Positions 8,889 to 17,302 are shown, numbered from the stretch's first letter. The stretch: 64,000 nt of DNA from SHZI01 sp963802215 (GCA_963802215.1 CAWDHQ010000002.1:992001-1056000); one strand, 5' to 3'. Numbers and translations are program-made. The notes: a model not told the origin generated them from the sequence alone.

Positions 8889-9725
8889 ATGTTCCACCGT
8901 CTGCTCCGTGAACCTCTGGTCCACTTCCTCGTCCTTGGCGGCCTGCTGTTCGGCACGTACCAGTGGCTCGGCGGGGCCGGCGACGGCGGGGGCGGCGAGA
9001 TCCTCGTCACCGAGGGCCGGATCCGCAACCTCACCGACACCTTCACCCGCACCTGGCAGCGCCCGCCGACCGGGGAGGAACTGGACGGCCTCGTCGAGGA
9101 CTACATCCGCGAGGAGGTCCTGTACCGGGAGGGCGTCGCCCTGGGCCTGGACCGGGACGACACGATCATCCGCCGGCGCCTGCGCCAGAAGCTCGAGTTC
9201 GTCTCCGAGGACGCGGCCCGTGCCAGCGAGCCGACCGATGGGGAGCTGACGGAGTTCCTGGCGAAGAACGCGGACCGCTACCGCGTCGAGTCCCGGCTGA
9301 CCTTTACCCAGGTGTTCCTGGACCCGTCGAAGCGCGGTGACAGGCTCGAGGCAGACGCCGCGGGCCTGCTGGATGCGCTCCGGACGCGCGGCGACAGGAT
9401 CGACCCTTCCACCCTCGGCGACAGCCTGATGCTCGACCCGCGCTACGAGCAGGCGACGGAGGACGACATCGTGCGGCTGTTCGGCGCGGAGTTCGAGGCT
9501 GCCCTGCGGGAGCAGCCGGCGGGCGAGTGGGTGGGCCCGCTGAAATCGGGCTACGGCGCGCACCTGGTGCGGATCGAGGCCCGCACGCCCGGCAAGCCGG
9601 CGACCCTCACCGAGGTGCGGGATGCCGTGGCGCGGGACTGGTCCGCCGGGCGCCGGCAGCAGCTCCTGGACGAGCAGTACCGGCAGCTCCGCAGCCGCTA
9701 CCAGGTGCGTATCGAGGGGCAATGA
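8889..9725 (+). CDS. Membrane-anchored parvulin-type peptidyl-prolyl isomerase
   Basis: A 278-residue protein with one N-terminal membrane anchor (about residues 11-28, LVHFLVLGGLLFGTYQW). A SurA/PrsA-like helical region follows with IRNLTDTFTRTWQRPP and YIREEVLYREG, then a parvulin domain with SRLTFTQVFLD, the LF..EFEAALREQPAGEW segment and GYGAHLVRIEART. These features indicate a periplasmic proline isomerase or chaperone tethered to the inner membrane. Its stop overlaps the start of the HupE/UreJ gene by four bases (ATGA), so they are translated as a pair. That coupling suggests it assists folding of an exported partner encoded nearby. Confidence 0.8.
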   Translation: MFHRLLREPLVHFLVLGGLLFGTYQWLGGAGDGGGGEILVTEGRIRNLTDTFTRTWQRPPTGEELDGLVEDYIREEVLYREGVALGLDRDDTIIRRRLRQKLEFVSEDAARASEPTDGELTEFLAKNADRYRVESRLTFTQVFLDPSKRGDRLEADAAGLLDALRTRGDRIDPSTLGDSLMLDPRYEQATEDDIVRLFGAEFEAALREQPAGEWVGPLKSGYGAHLVRIEARTPGKPATLTEVRDAVARDWSAGRRQQLLDEQYRQLRSRYQVRIEGQ

Positions 9726-10720
9726 GCGCCCGCGTGCTCCGCGCCGTTTCCTGCCTGGCCATGTTCCTCGGCCTGGCGTCCACCGTGTCCGCCCACGAGG
9801 TGCGGCCAGCCTACCTGGAAATGATCCAGCAGGACGCGGAAACCTGGGACGTGCTCTTCAAGGTCCCGGCCGCCGGCGAGGACCTGCGCTTCGGCCTCTA
9901 CCTGCAGCTGCCGGCCGATGTGCAGCGGGTGGGCCTGCCCAAAAGCGGGTTCAGCGGCCGCGCCCACGTGGAGCGGTCGACCATCCGCCGGCCCGGCGGG
10001 CTCGACGGTGCGGAGATTTCCGTTGAGGGCCTGTCCGGGACGCTCACCGACGTCCTCGTCCGGCTCGAGCGGGCCGACGGCAGCAGCCAGGTGCTGCGCC
10101 TGAAGCCTGACGCACCGTCCTTCCGGGTCGAGCCGGTTCCCGGCAGGCTCCAGGTTGCCGCGACCTACACGGCCCTCGGCATCGAGCACATCCTGCTGGG
10201 CATCGACCACCTGCTGTTCGTGCTGGCCCTGCTGATCCTGGTGGATTCCTGGCGGCGGCTCGTCTGGACCATCACGGCGTTCACCGTCGCCCACAGCATC
10301 ACGCTGGCCGCCGCCACCCTCGGCTGGGTCGCCGTGCCGCCGCCCCCGGTGGAGGCCGTCATCGCGCTCAGCATCGTCTTCGTGGCGGGGGAGATCGTCC
10401 ACTCGCGGCAGGGAAGGCCCGGCCTGGCCCAGCGCCTGCCCGCGCTCGTGGCCTTCACCTTCGGCCTGCTGCACGGCTTCGGCTTTGCGGGCGCACTCAG
10501 CGAGATCGGCCTGCCCCAGTCGCAGATCCCGCTGGCCCTGTTCACCTTCAACGTGGGCGTGGAGATCGGCCAGCTGCTGTTCGTGGGCGCGGTGCTGCTC
10601 TTGGCCCGTCTGGTCCGCGGCCTGCGCCTGCCGCTGCCGGCCTGGTGGCCCCAGGCGGCGGCCTACGTCATCGGTTCCGTGGCCATGTTCTGGGTGTTCG
10701 AGCGGGTCGCGGCGTTCTGA
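9722..10720 (+). CDS. HupE/UreJ family membrane protein
   Basis: A 332-residue protein with a cleavable signal peptide ending at ...VSAHE, a soluble periplasmic domain of about 140 residues starting HEVRPAYLEM, and a membrane domain with IEHILLGIDHLLFVLALL, TAFTVAHSITLA and LLHGFGFAGALSE. The His-containing helices are the signature of the HupE/UreJ group, associated in other members with nickel or metal uptake. Here there are no urease or hydrogenase genes near, so the metal is unknown. The start is coupled to the parvulin stop by an ATGA overlap. Confidence 0.8.
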   Translation: MSARVLRAVSCLAMFLGLASTVSAHEVRPAYLEMIQQDAETWDVLFKVPAAGEDLRFGLYLQLPADVQRVGLPKSGFSGRAHVERSTIRRPGGLDGAEISVEGLSGTLTDVLVRLERADGSSQVLRLKPDAPSFRVEPVPGRLQVAATYTALGIEHILLGIDHLLFVLALLILVDSWRRLVWTITAFTVAHSITLAAATLGWVAVPPPPVEAVIALSIVFVAGEIVHSRQGRPGLAQRLPALVAFTFGLLHGFGFAGALSEIGLPQSQIPLALFTFNVGVEIGQLLFVGAVLLLARLVRGLRLPLPAWWPQAAAYVIGSVAMFWVFERVAAF

Positions 10721-10900
10721 CTCCCGGGCCGGGCCGCAGTATCCACCCGAAATAGCCGGAAACAAGGCCTGACGGGCCAACGGGCACGTCGAATACTGGC
10801 GCCTCCATTCGGAGACGCCAATGACCCTCTACTTCAAATCGTCGGGCCAGTCCTTACCCGCCGGACTTCGTCAATAGACGAAGATGGGCTACACTGTCAT

Positions 10901-10978
10901 CAGGTATCCAAGCGTACCCAGGCAGGGGATATCCGGCGGGCCATCAGGAATCTGGCGGACTACGAGGTATGTAAATGA
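10901..10978 (+). pseudogene. Remnant of a RelE/HigB-type toxin C-terminus
   Basis: Immediately before the antitoxin, and overlapping its ATG by the TGA at 10976-10978, is a frame reading SKRTQAGDIRRAIRNLADYE. This resembles the C-terminal GGDKRTQ..DI.RA helix of the RelE/ParE-like toxins that normally precede this antitoxin family. Upstream in the same frame only about 20 residues of unrelated sequence can be read (LHCHQV in place of LLCGGD), and no start or catalytic region is present. The toxin therefore appears to be truncated and decayed, leaving an orphan antitoxin. Confidence 0.5.
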
Positions 10979-11358
10979 AGGCGAAACGACAAGTGCGAAC
11001 GAACGAGGAGTCGCTGATCGAGATGTTCCGGGAGGATCCTTCTCTTGCACGCGACTACCTGAACGACGTGCTGTCAGACGGCAGCGATGCGGAAATCAAC
11101 CTGGCGATACGTCTCGTGACCACGGCACTGGGCGGGATTCCCGCCACAGCCCGCCGCGCGGGTGTCAACGCCACCCAGCTTTATCGAACGCTCTCCAGGA
11201 ACGGCAATCCGGGATTCAGGAATCTCCGCAAGGTGCTCGCTGCCATCGGCCTGAGATTCTCTGTCGCGGCCACTGCGCCGGAGAAAGTCCGGGGCCGGGC
11301 GGAGGCAGCGCCGTCACGGCGCCGGGTTACGCAGAGATCCGGGTCTACCAGGGCCTGA
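10975..11358 (+). CDS. Addiction-module antidote protein (HigA-like, COG3636 type)
   Basis: A 127-residue protein. Residues ~20-45 (ARDYLNDVLSDGSDAEINLAIR) and the helix-turn-helix TARRAGVNATQLYRTLSRNGNP followed by LRKVLAAIGLRFSV match the XRE-like antidote proteins of type II toxin-antitoxin modules. The C-terminal ~25 residues are Arg/Ser-rich and probably disordered. The start is ATG, overlapped by the stop of a decayed toxin frame. With no intact toxin beside it, the protein may be an orphan regulator or an anti-addiction factor. Confidence 0.75.
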   Translation: MKAKRQVRTNEESLIEMFREDPSLARDYLNDVLSDGSDAEINLAIRLVTTALGGIPATARRAGVNATQLYRTLSRNGNPGFRNLRKVLAAIGLRFSVAATAPEKVRGRAEAAPSRRRVTQRSGSTRA

Positions 11359-11361
11359 ACC

Positions 11362-11907
11362 ATGCTTGACGTCGCCCACCACCGCCACACCGAGCGCCGC
11401 CACATGATCCGCGTGAAGAACGCGCTCGCCGCCGGGCTGGCACTGACCCCGGTGCCGGTGGAGTTCCTGCTCGCCTGCGCCGATTACCTGGGCTACATCG
11501 TCGGCCGCTTCACCGCCCAGGGGCGGGGCAACGTGGAACGCCTGGCGCCGCGGATTGCCGCGGCCGGGGACGGGGAGGGCGCCCGGGTGGTCGCCGACAT
11601 CGCGCGCACCCTGGGCGAGACCGAAGCGGCGGTGGCAGACCTGCTGGCCGGCGCCGGTGCGTTTCGCCGCCAGGGTGGCGATGCCGTGCCGGAGTTGCTG
11701 GCTGCGGGACGCCGGTTCGTCGCCTTCTACGACGCGGTGCTCGCCTCGCGCAAGGATCCCGCCCAGCAGATCATCGATCGCTACTTCACGAGCTCGGAGT
11801 ACTGGGCCCTCACCGATGACGTGACCCCCCGGTCCATCGAAACGGAAGACCTGAAGTTTCGCCGCGTCGCCGGGCTGGCGCCCGCCGGGATCACGGTCGT
11901 CGACTAG
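11362..11907 (+). CDS. Helical protein, possibly hemerythrin-like
   Basis: A 181-residue protein, mostly amphipathic helix, starting MLDVAHHRHTERRHMI. The clustered N-terminal histidines, the YLGYIVGRFTAQGRGNVERL segment and the later FVAFYDAVL helix suggest a four-helix bundle of the hemerythrin/HHE kind. I cannot place all metal ligands, so the assignment is weak. It starts 3 bp after the antitoxin stop and is probably co-transcribed. It has no signal peptide, so it is cytoplasmic. Otherwise it is best called a conserved hypothetical. Confidence 0.45.
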   Translation: MLDVAHHRHTERRHMIRVKNALAAGLALTPVPVEFLLACADYLGYIVGRFTAQGRGNVERLAPRIAAAGDGEGARVVADIARTLGETEAAVADLLAGAGAFRRQGGDAVPELLAAGRRFVAFYDAVLASRKDPAQQIIDRYFTSSEYWALTDDVTPRSIETEDLKFRRVAGLAPAGITVVD

Positions 11908-11916
11908 CGCGGGAGT

Positions 11917-12576
11917 CTAGCGCCGGCGCCACCAGGCCAGCCCGAGGATCACGGTGCCCAGCGCCGCTGCGCTCAGCAGCAGCATGTACTGCCGCTGCAC
12001 GAAGGCCGTGCCCAGGTAGACCGTCCCCAGCGCGTAGGGGAGCTCGGCCAGCGCCAGGCTCCCCAGGTAGATCCGCGCCCGGTAGCCGAGCATGCCGAAG
12101 AAGTACCCGGAGATGTCCGACGGCAGGACCAGCTGGGTAAGCACGGCCGCGACGAACGAGCTGGACGCCGGGATGCGGTTCTCGTAGCGCGCCATCTTTT
12201 CCTCGGACAGCATCCGGAGCACGGCGGGGCGCCCGAAGCGGCGGCCGATGGAATAGGTGATGACGCCGCCCAGGAACCAGCCGGCCCAGAGCAGGAGGAA
12301 GCAGGCCAGAGGACCCCAGGCCTCGACGCCCAGTGGCACCAGGAGCAGGCCGGAGAAGAACACGAGCATGGCGGACAACGCCGCCAGCACCACAAAGAGG
12401 ACGGCGCCCAGCACGGGCATGGTCTGGATCACCGGCGCGGCGAGCTCGATGAGCCGCACCACCTGCTGGTGGATCTCCTCCGACCAGGCCAGCAGCGCGG
12501 CGACGATGACCCCGATGATGAGGAGGGGCAGCCGGCGTGAGATCGGCGAGGACCCGGTGCCCCTGTCTCCAGTCAT
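11917..12576 (-). CDS. VTT/DedA-like membrane protein
   Basis: A 219-residue integral membrane protein with helices at about residues 20-35, 55-75, 80-110, 150-175 and 190-215. The VTT (TVP38/TMEM64/DedA) core is seen in FSGLLLVPLGVEAWG, FLGGVITYSIGRRFGRP and VLTQLVLPSDISGYFFGMLG. Such proteins act in the inner membrane, where family members have been linked to lipid flipping. I chose ATG at 12576 because the longer frame adds 52 basic, low-complexity residues overlapping the divergent promoter region. It is divergent from the P-type ATPase gene (88 bp between starts). Confidence 0.75.
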   Translation of the reverse strand: MTGDRGTGSSPISRRLPLLIIGVIVAALLAWSEEIHQQVVRLIELAAPVIQTMPVLGAVLFVVLAALSAMLVFFSGLLLVPLGVEAWGPLACFLLLWAGWFLGGVITYSIGRRFGRPAVLRMLSEEKMARYENRIPASSSFVAAVLTQLVLPSDISGYFFGMLGYRARIYLGSLALAELPYALGTVYLGTAFVQRQYMLLLSAAALGTVILGLAWWRRR

Positions 12577-12664
12577 GCGCTCGCCAGCGGTCCCTGCCGG
12601 AACTGATGGGCCACTATAAGCCACCGGCCCTGGCAGGGACGCGGACACCCGGCATAATCCCGCC

Positions 12665-15142
12665 ATGCCGCGCCGTACCATTCCGCCGGAACGCCGTGCC
12701 GACCTGCCCGGAGGCCGGGACGGCCTGGACACGGCGGGGGTGGAGGCCCGCCGGCGGCACTACGGGAGCAACGACGTCGTCGAGGCCGGCGCCCACACCG
12801 GGCGTGACCTGATCCGCGACACCGCCGCCGACCCCATGCTCTGGTTCCTGCTCGGCACGGGCGCCCTGTTCGCCTTCACCGGCGACACGGGCGAGGCGCT
12901 CGTGCTGCTCGCGGCCCTGGTGCCCTTCATCGGCATGGATCTCTTCCTGCACTGGCGCACCCAGGCCTCGACCCGGGGACTCCGCAGCCGGGTTGCCGGC
13001 CTGGCCACCCTCCTGCGGGAGGGCGAATGGCGGGTGCTCCCGGCCACGGCCGTCGTGCCGGGGGACCTGGCGCGGGTCGCCGCGGGCGAAGCCTTTCCCG
13101 CGGACGGCATCCTGGTGATGGCCGGGGCAGCGCAGGTCGACGAGTCGTCGCTCACCGGCGAATCCCTGCCCGTGCGGAAGAGCGCGGTCGGCGACGACGC
13201 CGGCGAGGCGGCCGAGGCCCAGTGGGCTTTCGCCGGCACGCGCCTGCTCACCGGGAGCGCCCAGCAGCGCGTGGTCTACACCGGCCGCGAGACCCTCTAC
13301 GGGGAAATCGCCCGTTCGGCCGGGAGCAGCCGCCGGGTGCGCACCCCGTTGCAGCTTGCCATCGACGGCCTGGTGCGCGTCCTCCTGGTGGCGGCGTTCG
13401 TGCTCTGCGGGGTGCTGGCCTGGGTGCGGATCGCGCAGGGCCACGGTGTCGTCGACGCGATCGTGAGTGCGGTGACGCTGGCCGTCGCGGCCCTGCCTGA
13501 GGAATTTCCGGTCGTGTTCACGTTCTTCCTGGGCGTGGGCGTGTACCGCCTGGCCCGGAAGCAGGCGCTGGTGCGGCGCGCGGTCGTCGTCGAAGGCATC
13601 GGGCGCGTCTCCACGATCTGTACCGACAAGACCGGCACCCTCACGGAGGGCCGGTTGCGCGTGGCGCATGTGCAGCCCGTGACGGGACTCGAGCCGGTCG
13701 ATGTCCTGCGGCTGGCGGCCCTGGCGTCGCGCCGGGAAACCGGTGATCCGCTGGACACGGCCATCATCGATGCCGCCGGCGAGCCCGCTCGCGCGCCGCA
13801 GGCCGTCGCCACTTTCCCGTTCACGGAGGACCGCAAGCGCGAGACCGTCATCGTCCACGCTGCCGGCGGCGTGGTGGCGGTGACCCTCGCCGTGACGAAG
13901 GGCGCCCCGGAAACCATCGTCGCGCTGTGCGCCGACGGCAGCGCCGACCTGCTCCAGTGGCGGGACAGCGTGGCCGCGCTGGCGCGCACTGGGCACAAGG
14001 TGATCGCCGTTGCCCGGCGTGAACTCGTGGCGGCCGACTGGGCCGGCGGCGAACCGGACCGGGGCTTCAGCCTGGCCGGCCTTGTCGCCCTCGAGGACCC
14101 GGTGCGCGCGGGCGTCCCGGAGGCGATTGCCCGGTGCCGCGAGGCGGGCATCCACGTGCTCATGGTGACGGGCGATCACCCCGCCACCGCGGCGGCCATA
14201 GCCACGGAGGTCGGGCTGGGCGACGGGCAGCCCCGGGTCATCCTCGGCGCCGAACTCCGGGAACGCCTGGAGTCCGCCGGGGATGGCGGGCTCCGGGACA
14301 TCGACGTGGTCGCCCGCGCAGTGCCGGGCGAGAAGCTCGCGCTGGTGCGGGCCCTGCAGTCTGCCGGCGAGACCGTGGCCGTCACCGGCGACGGCGTCAA
14401 TGACGTGCCGGCGCTCCAGGCTGCCGACATCGGCATCGCGATGGGCGAGCGCGGCACGCGGAGCGCACGGGAGGCGGCGGCCATCGTCCTCCTGGACGAC
14501 AATTTCCGCAGCATTGCCGGCGCCATCGCGGAAGGCCGCCAGCTGTTCGCCAATCTCCGGCTCGCATTCCATTACCTGCTGGTCGTGCACATCCCGCTCG
14601 TGGTGACGGCCGCGCTCATTCCGCTGTTGGGCTATCCGCTGCTCTACCTGCCCATCCACGTGGTCTGGCTCGAGCTGGTCATCCATCCGACGGCGCTGCT
14701 GGTCTTCCAGCAGCTGCCCCCGGCCCGCCTGCGCCCGCGGCGGCCGGGGACCGCGTCGCGCCAGGTCCGGTTCTTCAGCCGGCGGGAGTGGGCGCTGGTT
14801 CTTGCGACCGGCCTCGCGATCGGCGTCGTCATCGTCATCACCTGGGACCGCAGCCTGGAGGGCGGCAATGCGGTGGAGCACGCCCGGGCCATGGCGCTGG
14901 TGGTGCTCACACTGGCCAGCGCCAGCGTGACGGCGATCCTCAGCCGGCTCGCGACCTGGACGGCGCGGGTGATCACGGCGGCGACGGTCGTGGCCTCGAT
15001 CGTGCTGGTCCAGCAGCCCCGGCTGGCGGCCTGGCTGCACCTGGAGCCGCTCCACGCCGATGACTGGGTCGTCGCCGCGGTAGGCGGGCTCCTGGCGGCG
15101 GCGCTGACGGCGCTGCGCTGGGTGCCGGGCGGCCGGGCCTAG
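12665..15142 (+). CDS. P-type cation-transporting ATPase
   Basis: An 825-residue P-type ATPase with the full set of motifs: actuator loop DESSLTGESLPV, membrane motif ALPEEFPVVF, phosphorylation site CTDKTGTLT (Asp near residue 321), KGAPE in the nucleotide domain, MVTGDHPATA and the hinge VTGDGVNDVPAL. The order matches P2-type (Ca/Na/K/H-like) pumps. The membrane motif is PEEFP rather than the usual PEGLP, so the ion is uncertain. It ends with a hydrophobic C-terminal membrane domain. The last four bases overlap the convergent VapC-type gene. Confidence 0.85.
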   Translation: MPRRTIPPERRADLPGGRDGLDTAGVEARRRHYGSNDVVEAGAHTGRDLIRDTAADPMLWFLLGTGALFAFTGDTGEALVLLAALVPFIGMDLFLHWRTQASTRGLRSRVAGLATLLREGEWRVLPATAVVPGDLARVAAGEAFPADGILVMAGAAQVDESSLTGESLPVRKSAVGDDAGEAAEAQWAFAGTRLLTGSAQQRVVYTGRETLYGEIARSAGSSRRVRTPLQLAIDGLVRVLLVAAFVLCGVLAWVRIAQGHGVVDAIVSAVTLAVAALPEEFPVVFTFFLGVGVYRLARKQALVRRAVVVEGIGRVSTICTDKTGTLTEGRLRVAHVQPVTGLEPVDVLRLAALASRRETGDPLDTAIIDAAGEPARAPQAVATFPFTEDRKRETVIVHAAGGVVAVTLAVTKGAPETIVALCADGSADLLQWRDSVAALARTGHKVIAVARRELVAADWAGGEPDRGFSLAGLVALEDPVRAGVPEAIARCREAGIHVLMVTGDHPATAAAIATEVGLGDGQPRVILGAELRERLESAGDGGLRDIDVVARAVPGEKLALVRALQSAGETVAVTGDGVNDVPALQAADIGIAMGERGTRSAREAAAIVLLDDNFRSIAGAIAEGRQLFANLRLAFHYLLVVHIPLVVTAALIPLLGYPLLYLPIHVVWLELVIHPTALLVFQQLPPARLRPRRPGTASRQVRFFSRREWALVLATGLAIGVVIVITWDRSLEGGNAVEHARAMALVVLTLASASVTAILSRLATWTARVITAATVVASIVLVQQPRLAAWLHLEPLHADDWVVAAVGGLLAAALTALRWVPGGRA

Positions 15143-15522
15143 TCCCGGCGGCCTCGATAACGCACGTCCGGCATGCCCGCAAAGTCGGCGTCCTGGGTCC
15201 AGAGCAGCGCTTCATGGCGCCGGGCAGTGGCCAGCATGATGCTGTCCGCCATCGGCAGCTTGGTGGCGAGGCTGAGGCGCGCGGCGCTGATGGCCGTCGG
15301 TCCGTCCAGCGCCACGACGTCGCCCTGCTGCATGACTGCGATGGCCTGCAGGGCGGCGTTTTCGTCGCGCTGTTGCGCGATCCGCTTGTACACCTCATAC
15401 AGGCTCAGGGACGGGACGACGAGCGCCGCCGTGTCCTCGATGGCCCTCGAGAAGAACCCCGCGTTGGGGCCATCGGCGAAATACTCGAGCCAGGCGCTCG
15501 AATCAACGACGTTCACGCGCAC
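15139..15522 (-). CDS. PIN-domain toxin (VapC-type)
   Basis: A 127-residue PIN-domain protein. It begins VNVVDSSAWLEYF with the first acidic ligand, has an acidic residue in SLYEVYKR, and a late LPMADSIMLATA and WTQDADF that give the remaining acidic residues of the Mg-dependent RNase site. VapC toxins cleave tRNA or rRNA. The gene starts 3 bp after the stop of its AbrB-like antitoxin and is expressed from the promoter at 15767-15795. Confidence 0.85.
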   Translation of the reverse strand: MRVNVVDSSAWLEYFADGPNAGFFSRAIEDTAALVVPSLSLYEVYKRIAQQRDENAALQAIAVMQQGDVVALDGPTAISAARLSLATKLPMADSIMLATARRHEALLWTQDADFAGMPDVRYRGRRD

Positions 15523-15525
15523 TAC

Positions 15526-15735
15526 TCAGAGTGGCCGGTCATCGTCCCGGTCGACCCGGACGTCGATGCCCTTCAGGAATCCCCGGAGCTTGCGGGCCGG
15601 CCGGACGGGCACCAGTTCGATCCGGTCATCCAGCGCCACGACCTGCACCTTCTGGCCGGGTACCAGGCTCAGTCGCTCGCGCACCTCCTTGGGGATGACC
15701 ACCTGGAACTTCGGGGAGATCGTCACGGGATCCAT
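15526..15735 (-). CDS. AbrB/SpoVT-type antitoxin (VapB-like)
   Basis: A 69-residue swapped-hairpin AbrB-family DNA-binding protein: residues 4-20 read VTISPKFQVVIPKEVRE, then LVPGQKVQVV and IELVPV. The C-terminal ~20 residues are charged and probably wrap the PIN toxin. Among several in-frame starts I chose ATG 15735 because AGGAGG lies five bases upstream (15741-15746) and a strong promoter sits just beyond. The protein should neutralise the downstream toxin and repress its own promoter, as is usual in this family. Confidence 0.85.
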   Translation of the reverse strand: MDPVTISPKFQVVIPKEVRERLSLVPGQKVQVVALDDRIELVPVRPARKLRGFLKGIDVRVDRDDDRPL

Positions 15736-15766
15736 GGTCGCCTCCTCAGCCTGTCGTATGACGGAA

Positions 15767-15795
15767 ATCCTATCGATCGTAAAATGGTATGTCAA
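15767..15795 (-). promoter_or_regulatory. Sigma-70-like promoter of the VapBC-type pair
   Basis: Read on the minus strand, TTGACA (15790-15795) is separated by exactly 17 bases from TAGGAT (15767-15772), a near-consensus sigma-70 promoter, with the antitoxin ATG 31 bases downstream. The spacer and -10 region contain the self-complementary run TATCGATCGTA, a plausible operator for the AbrB-like antitoxin. Confidence 0.7.
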
Positions 15796-15928
15796 TGAAT
15801 GGATGCCCGGAATCCTGCCGGTTTTCCCCGGTCCTCCGGCTGCGGGACTGTAAGGATTTCGCCGGTACACTGACCAAAGGTCGAGAGAGGTCCCGTCGCC
15901 ACCTGCAGCTGATTTACCGGAGCACCCC

Positions 15929-16396
15929 ATGACCCTGTCCCTTCCTGTCCGTCTCGACCACGCGCTCGGCGCCGGGCTGGACACCCTGCAGCCGCTGCTC
16001 GCCCTGGGAACCCGCCTGTGGGTGGGCTGGCAGTTCCTGAAGTCCGGCATCCTCAAGGCCCAGGACTGGGAGTCCACCCTGTTCCTCTTCCAGGAGGAGT
16101 ACCGGGTGCCGCTGCTGTCGCCGCCCCTGGCGGCGCTGGCCGGCACGGCGGGCGAGCTGGTCTTTCCCGTCCTGCTCGGGCTGGGGCTCCTGGGCCGGTT
16201 CGCCGCGCTGGGCCTCTCGGCGGTCAACGTCCTCGCCGTCGTCTCCTACGCCCACGTCCTGCTGGCGTCCGGCTTCGAGGCTGCCCTGGGCCAGCACATC
16301 CTGTGGGGCTTCATGCTGCTGGTCGTGGCGATCCATGGCCCGGGTCCCTGGTCGGCTGATGGATTGATCGCCGCCCGCACCCGCCCGGGACACTGA
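15929..16396 (+). CDS. DoxX family membrane protein
   Basis: A 155-residue four-helix membrane protein with the DoxX pattern: LGTRLWVGWQFLKSGILKAQDWEST, FQEEYRVPLLSPPLAALAGTAGELVFPVLLGLGL, and two further hydrophobic helices at about 95-115 and 120-140. DoxX proteins are inner-membrane proteins linked to oxidative or thiol stress or to quinone reactions. It lies 2 bp before the TrmO start. No operon partner clarifies its role. Confidence 0.8.
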   Translation: MTLSLPVRLDHALGAGLDTLQPLLALGTRLWVGWQFLKSGILKAQDWESTLFLFQEEYRVPLLSPPLAALAGTAGELVFPVLLGLGLLGRFAALGLSAVNVLAVVSYAHVLLASGFEAALGQHILWGFMLLVVAIHGPGPWSADGLIAARTRPGH

Positions 16397-16398
16397 GC

Positions 16399-17244
16399 TT
16401 GGCGGCGCCCGGGCCCGTTTCCGCTGCCAGGCTCAGCCTCGAGCCCATCGGCCTGGTCCACAGCCCGCTGCTCTCCAAGGCGGAGGCGGCCCGCCAGCCT
16501 GCAGCCGCCACGGGCGCGACGGCGCGCATCGAGCTGTACCCTGGCCGGAACTACGAGCACGCGCTGGAGGATCTCGAGGGCTGGGAGCGCCTCTGGGTCC
16601 TGTTCTGGTTTCATCTCAACGACTCCTGGCGGCCGAAGGTGCTGCCGCCCCGGAGCGCCTCGGGCCGGAAGGGCGTCTTCGCCACGCGCTCGCCTTACCG
16701 GCCGAACCCGCTGGGCCTGTCCGCCGTCCGGCTGGAGCGGATCGAGGGTCTGACCCTGTTTATCCGGGACGTGGACCTCGTGGACGGCACGCCGGTGCTC
16801 GACATCAAGCCCTACGTGCCCTACACGGACGCGTACCCCGACTCGGCAACGGGCTGGCTCCACGACGAGGCAGAGGCCGTCCAGCGCGTCCGCGCCGGGG
16901 AAGCGCCACGCGACCCGATCACGGCCTGGTCCGTCCACTTCGACCCGCTGGCCGCCGAGCAGGCGGCCTGGATCGAGGCCCGCACGGGCCTGCCGCTCCG
17001 GGAGCGGATCACGGCCACGCTCATGCTCGGCCCCCAGCCCCACGCGTATCGCCGGATCCGGCGGGACGGGACCGGTTACCGGCTCAAGGTGAAGGAGTGG
17101 CGGGTGCGGTTCGCCCGCTCGCAGCAGGACATCCGGGTGCTGGAGATCAGCTCGGGCTACCGGCCGGCGGAAATCGGCCGGTCGGCCGATCACGCGGAGG
17201 ACCCGCTGGCCGTCCACCGGGACTTCCGCGCCGCGTGGAAGTAG
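16399..17244 (+). CDS. TrmO-family tRNA m6t6A methyltransferase
   Basis: A 281-residue TrmO (YaeB/TsaA) family protein, which methylates N6 of threonylcarbamoyladenosine-37 in tRNA-Thr using S-adenosylmethionine. The core is LEPIGLVHSPLL, IELYPGRNYEHALEDLEGWERLWVLFWFH, RSPYRPNPLGLSAVRLERI, VDLVDGTPVLDIKPYVPY, followed by a C-terminal domain with TGLPLRERI and YRLKVKEWRV. The TTG at 16399 is used because it follows the DoxX stop directly and no ATG precedes the conserved N-terminus. TrmO acts in the cytoplasm. Confidence 0.85.
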   Translation: MAAPGPVSAARLSLEPIGLVHSPLLSKAEAARQPAAATGATARIELYPGRNYEHALEDLEGWERLWVLFWFHLNDSWRPKVLPPRSASGRKGVFATRSPYRPNPLGLSAVRLERIEGLTLFIRDVDLVDGTPVLDIKPYVPYTDAYPDSATGWLHDEAEAVQRVRAGEAPRDPITAWSVHFDPLAAEQAAWIEARTGLPLRERITATLMLGPQPHAYRRIRRDGTGYRLKVKEWRVRFARSQQDIRVLEISSGYRPAEIGRSADHAEDPLAVHRDFRAAWK

Positions 17245-17302
17245 CCGTGGCCGCCGTACAATGGCTGCCCAGGCTTCCGGCCAACCACTCGAGGCATCCG
17301 GC

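Noticed and set aside
10884..11369. A 161-codon plus frame overlapping the antitoxin
   Set aside because: It overlaps the antitoxin, which has a recognisable helix-turn-helix; the alternative reading has no family pattern.
12614..15055. An 813-codon open frame on the minus strand
   Set aside because: It lies fully opposite the P-type ATPase, whose motifs are complete. Its translation is rich in Arg, Gly, His and Gln with no fold pattern, as expected of a GC-rich antisense frame.
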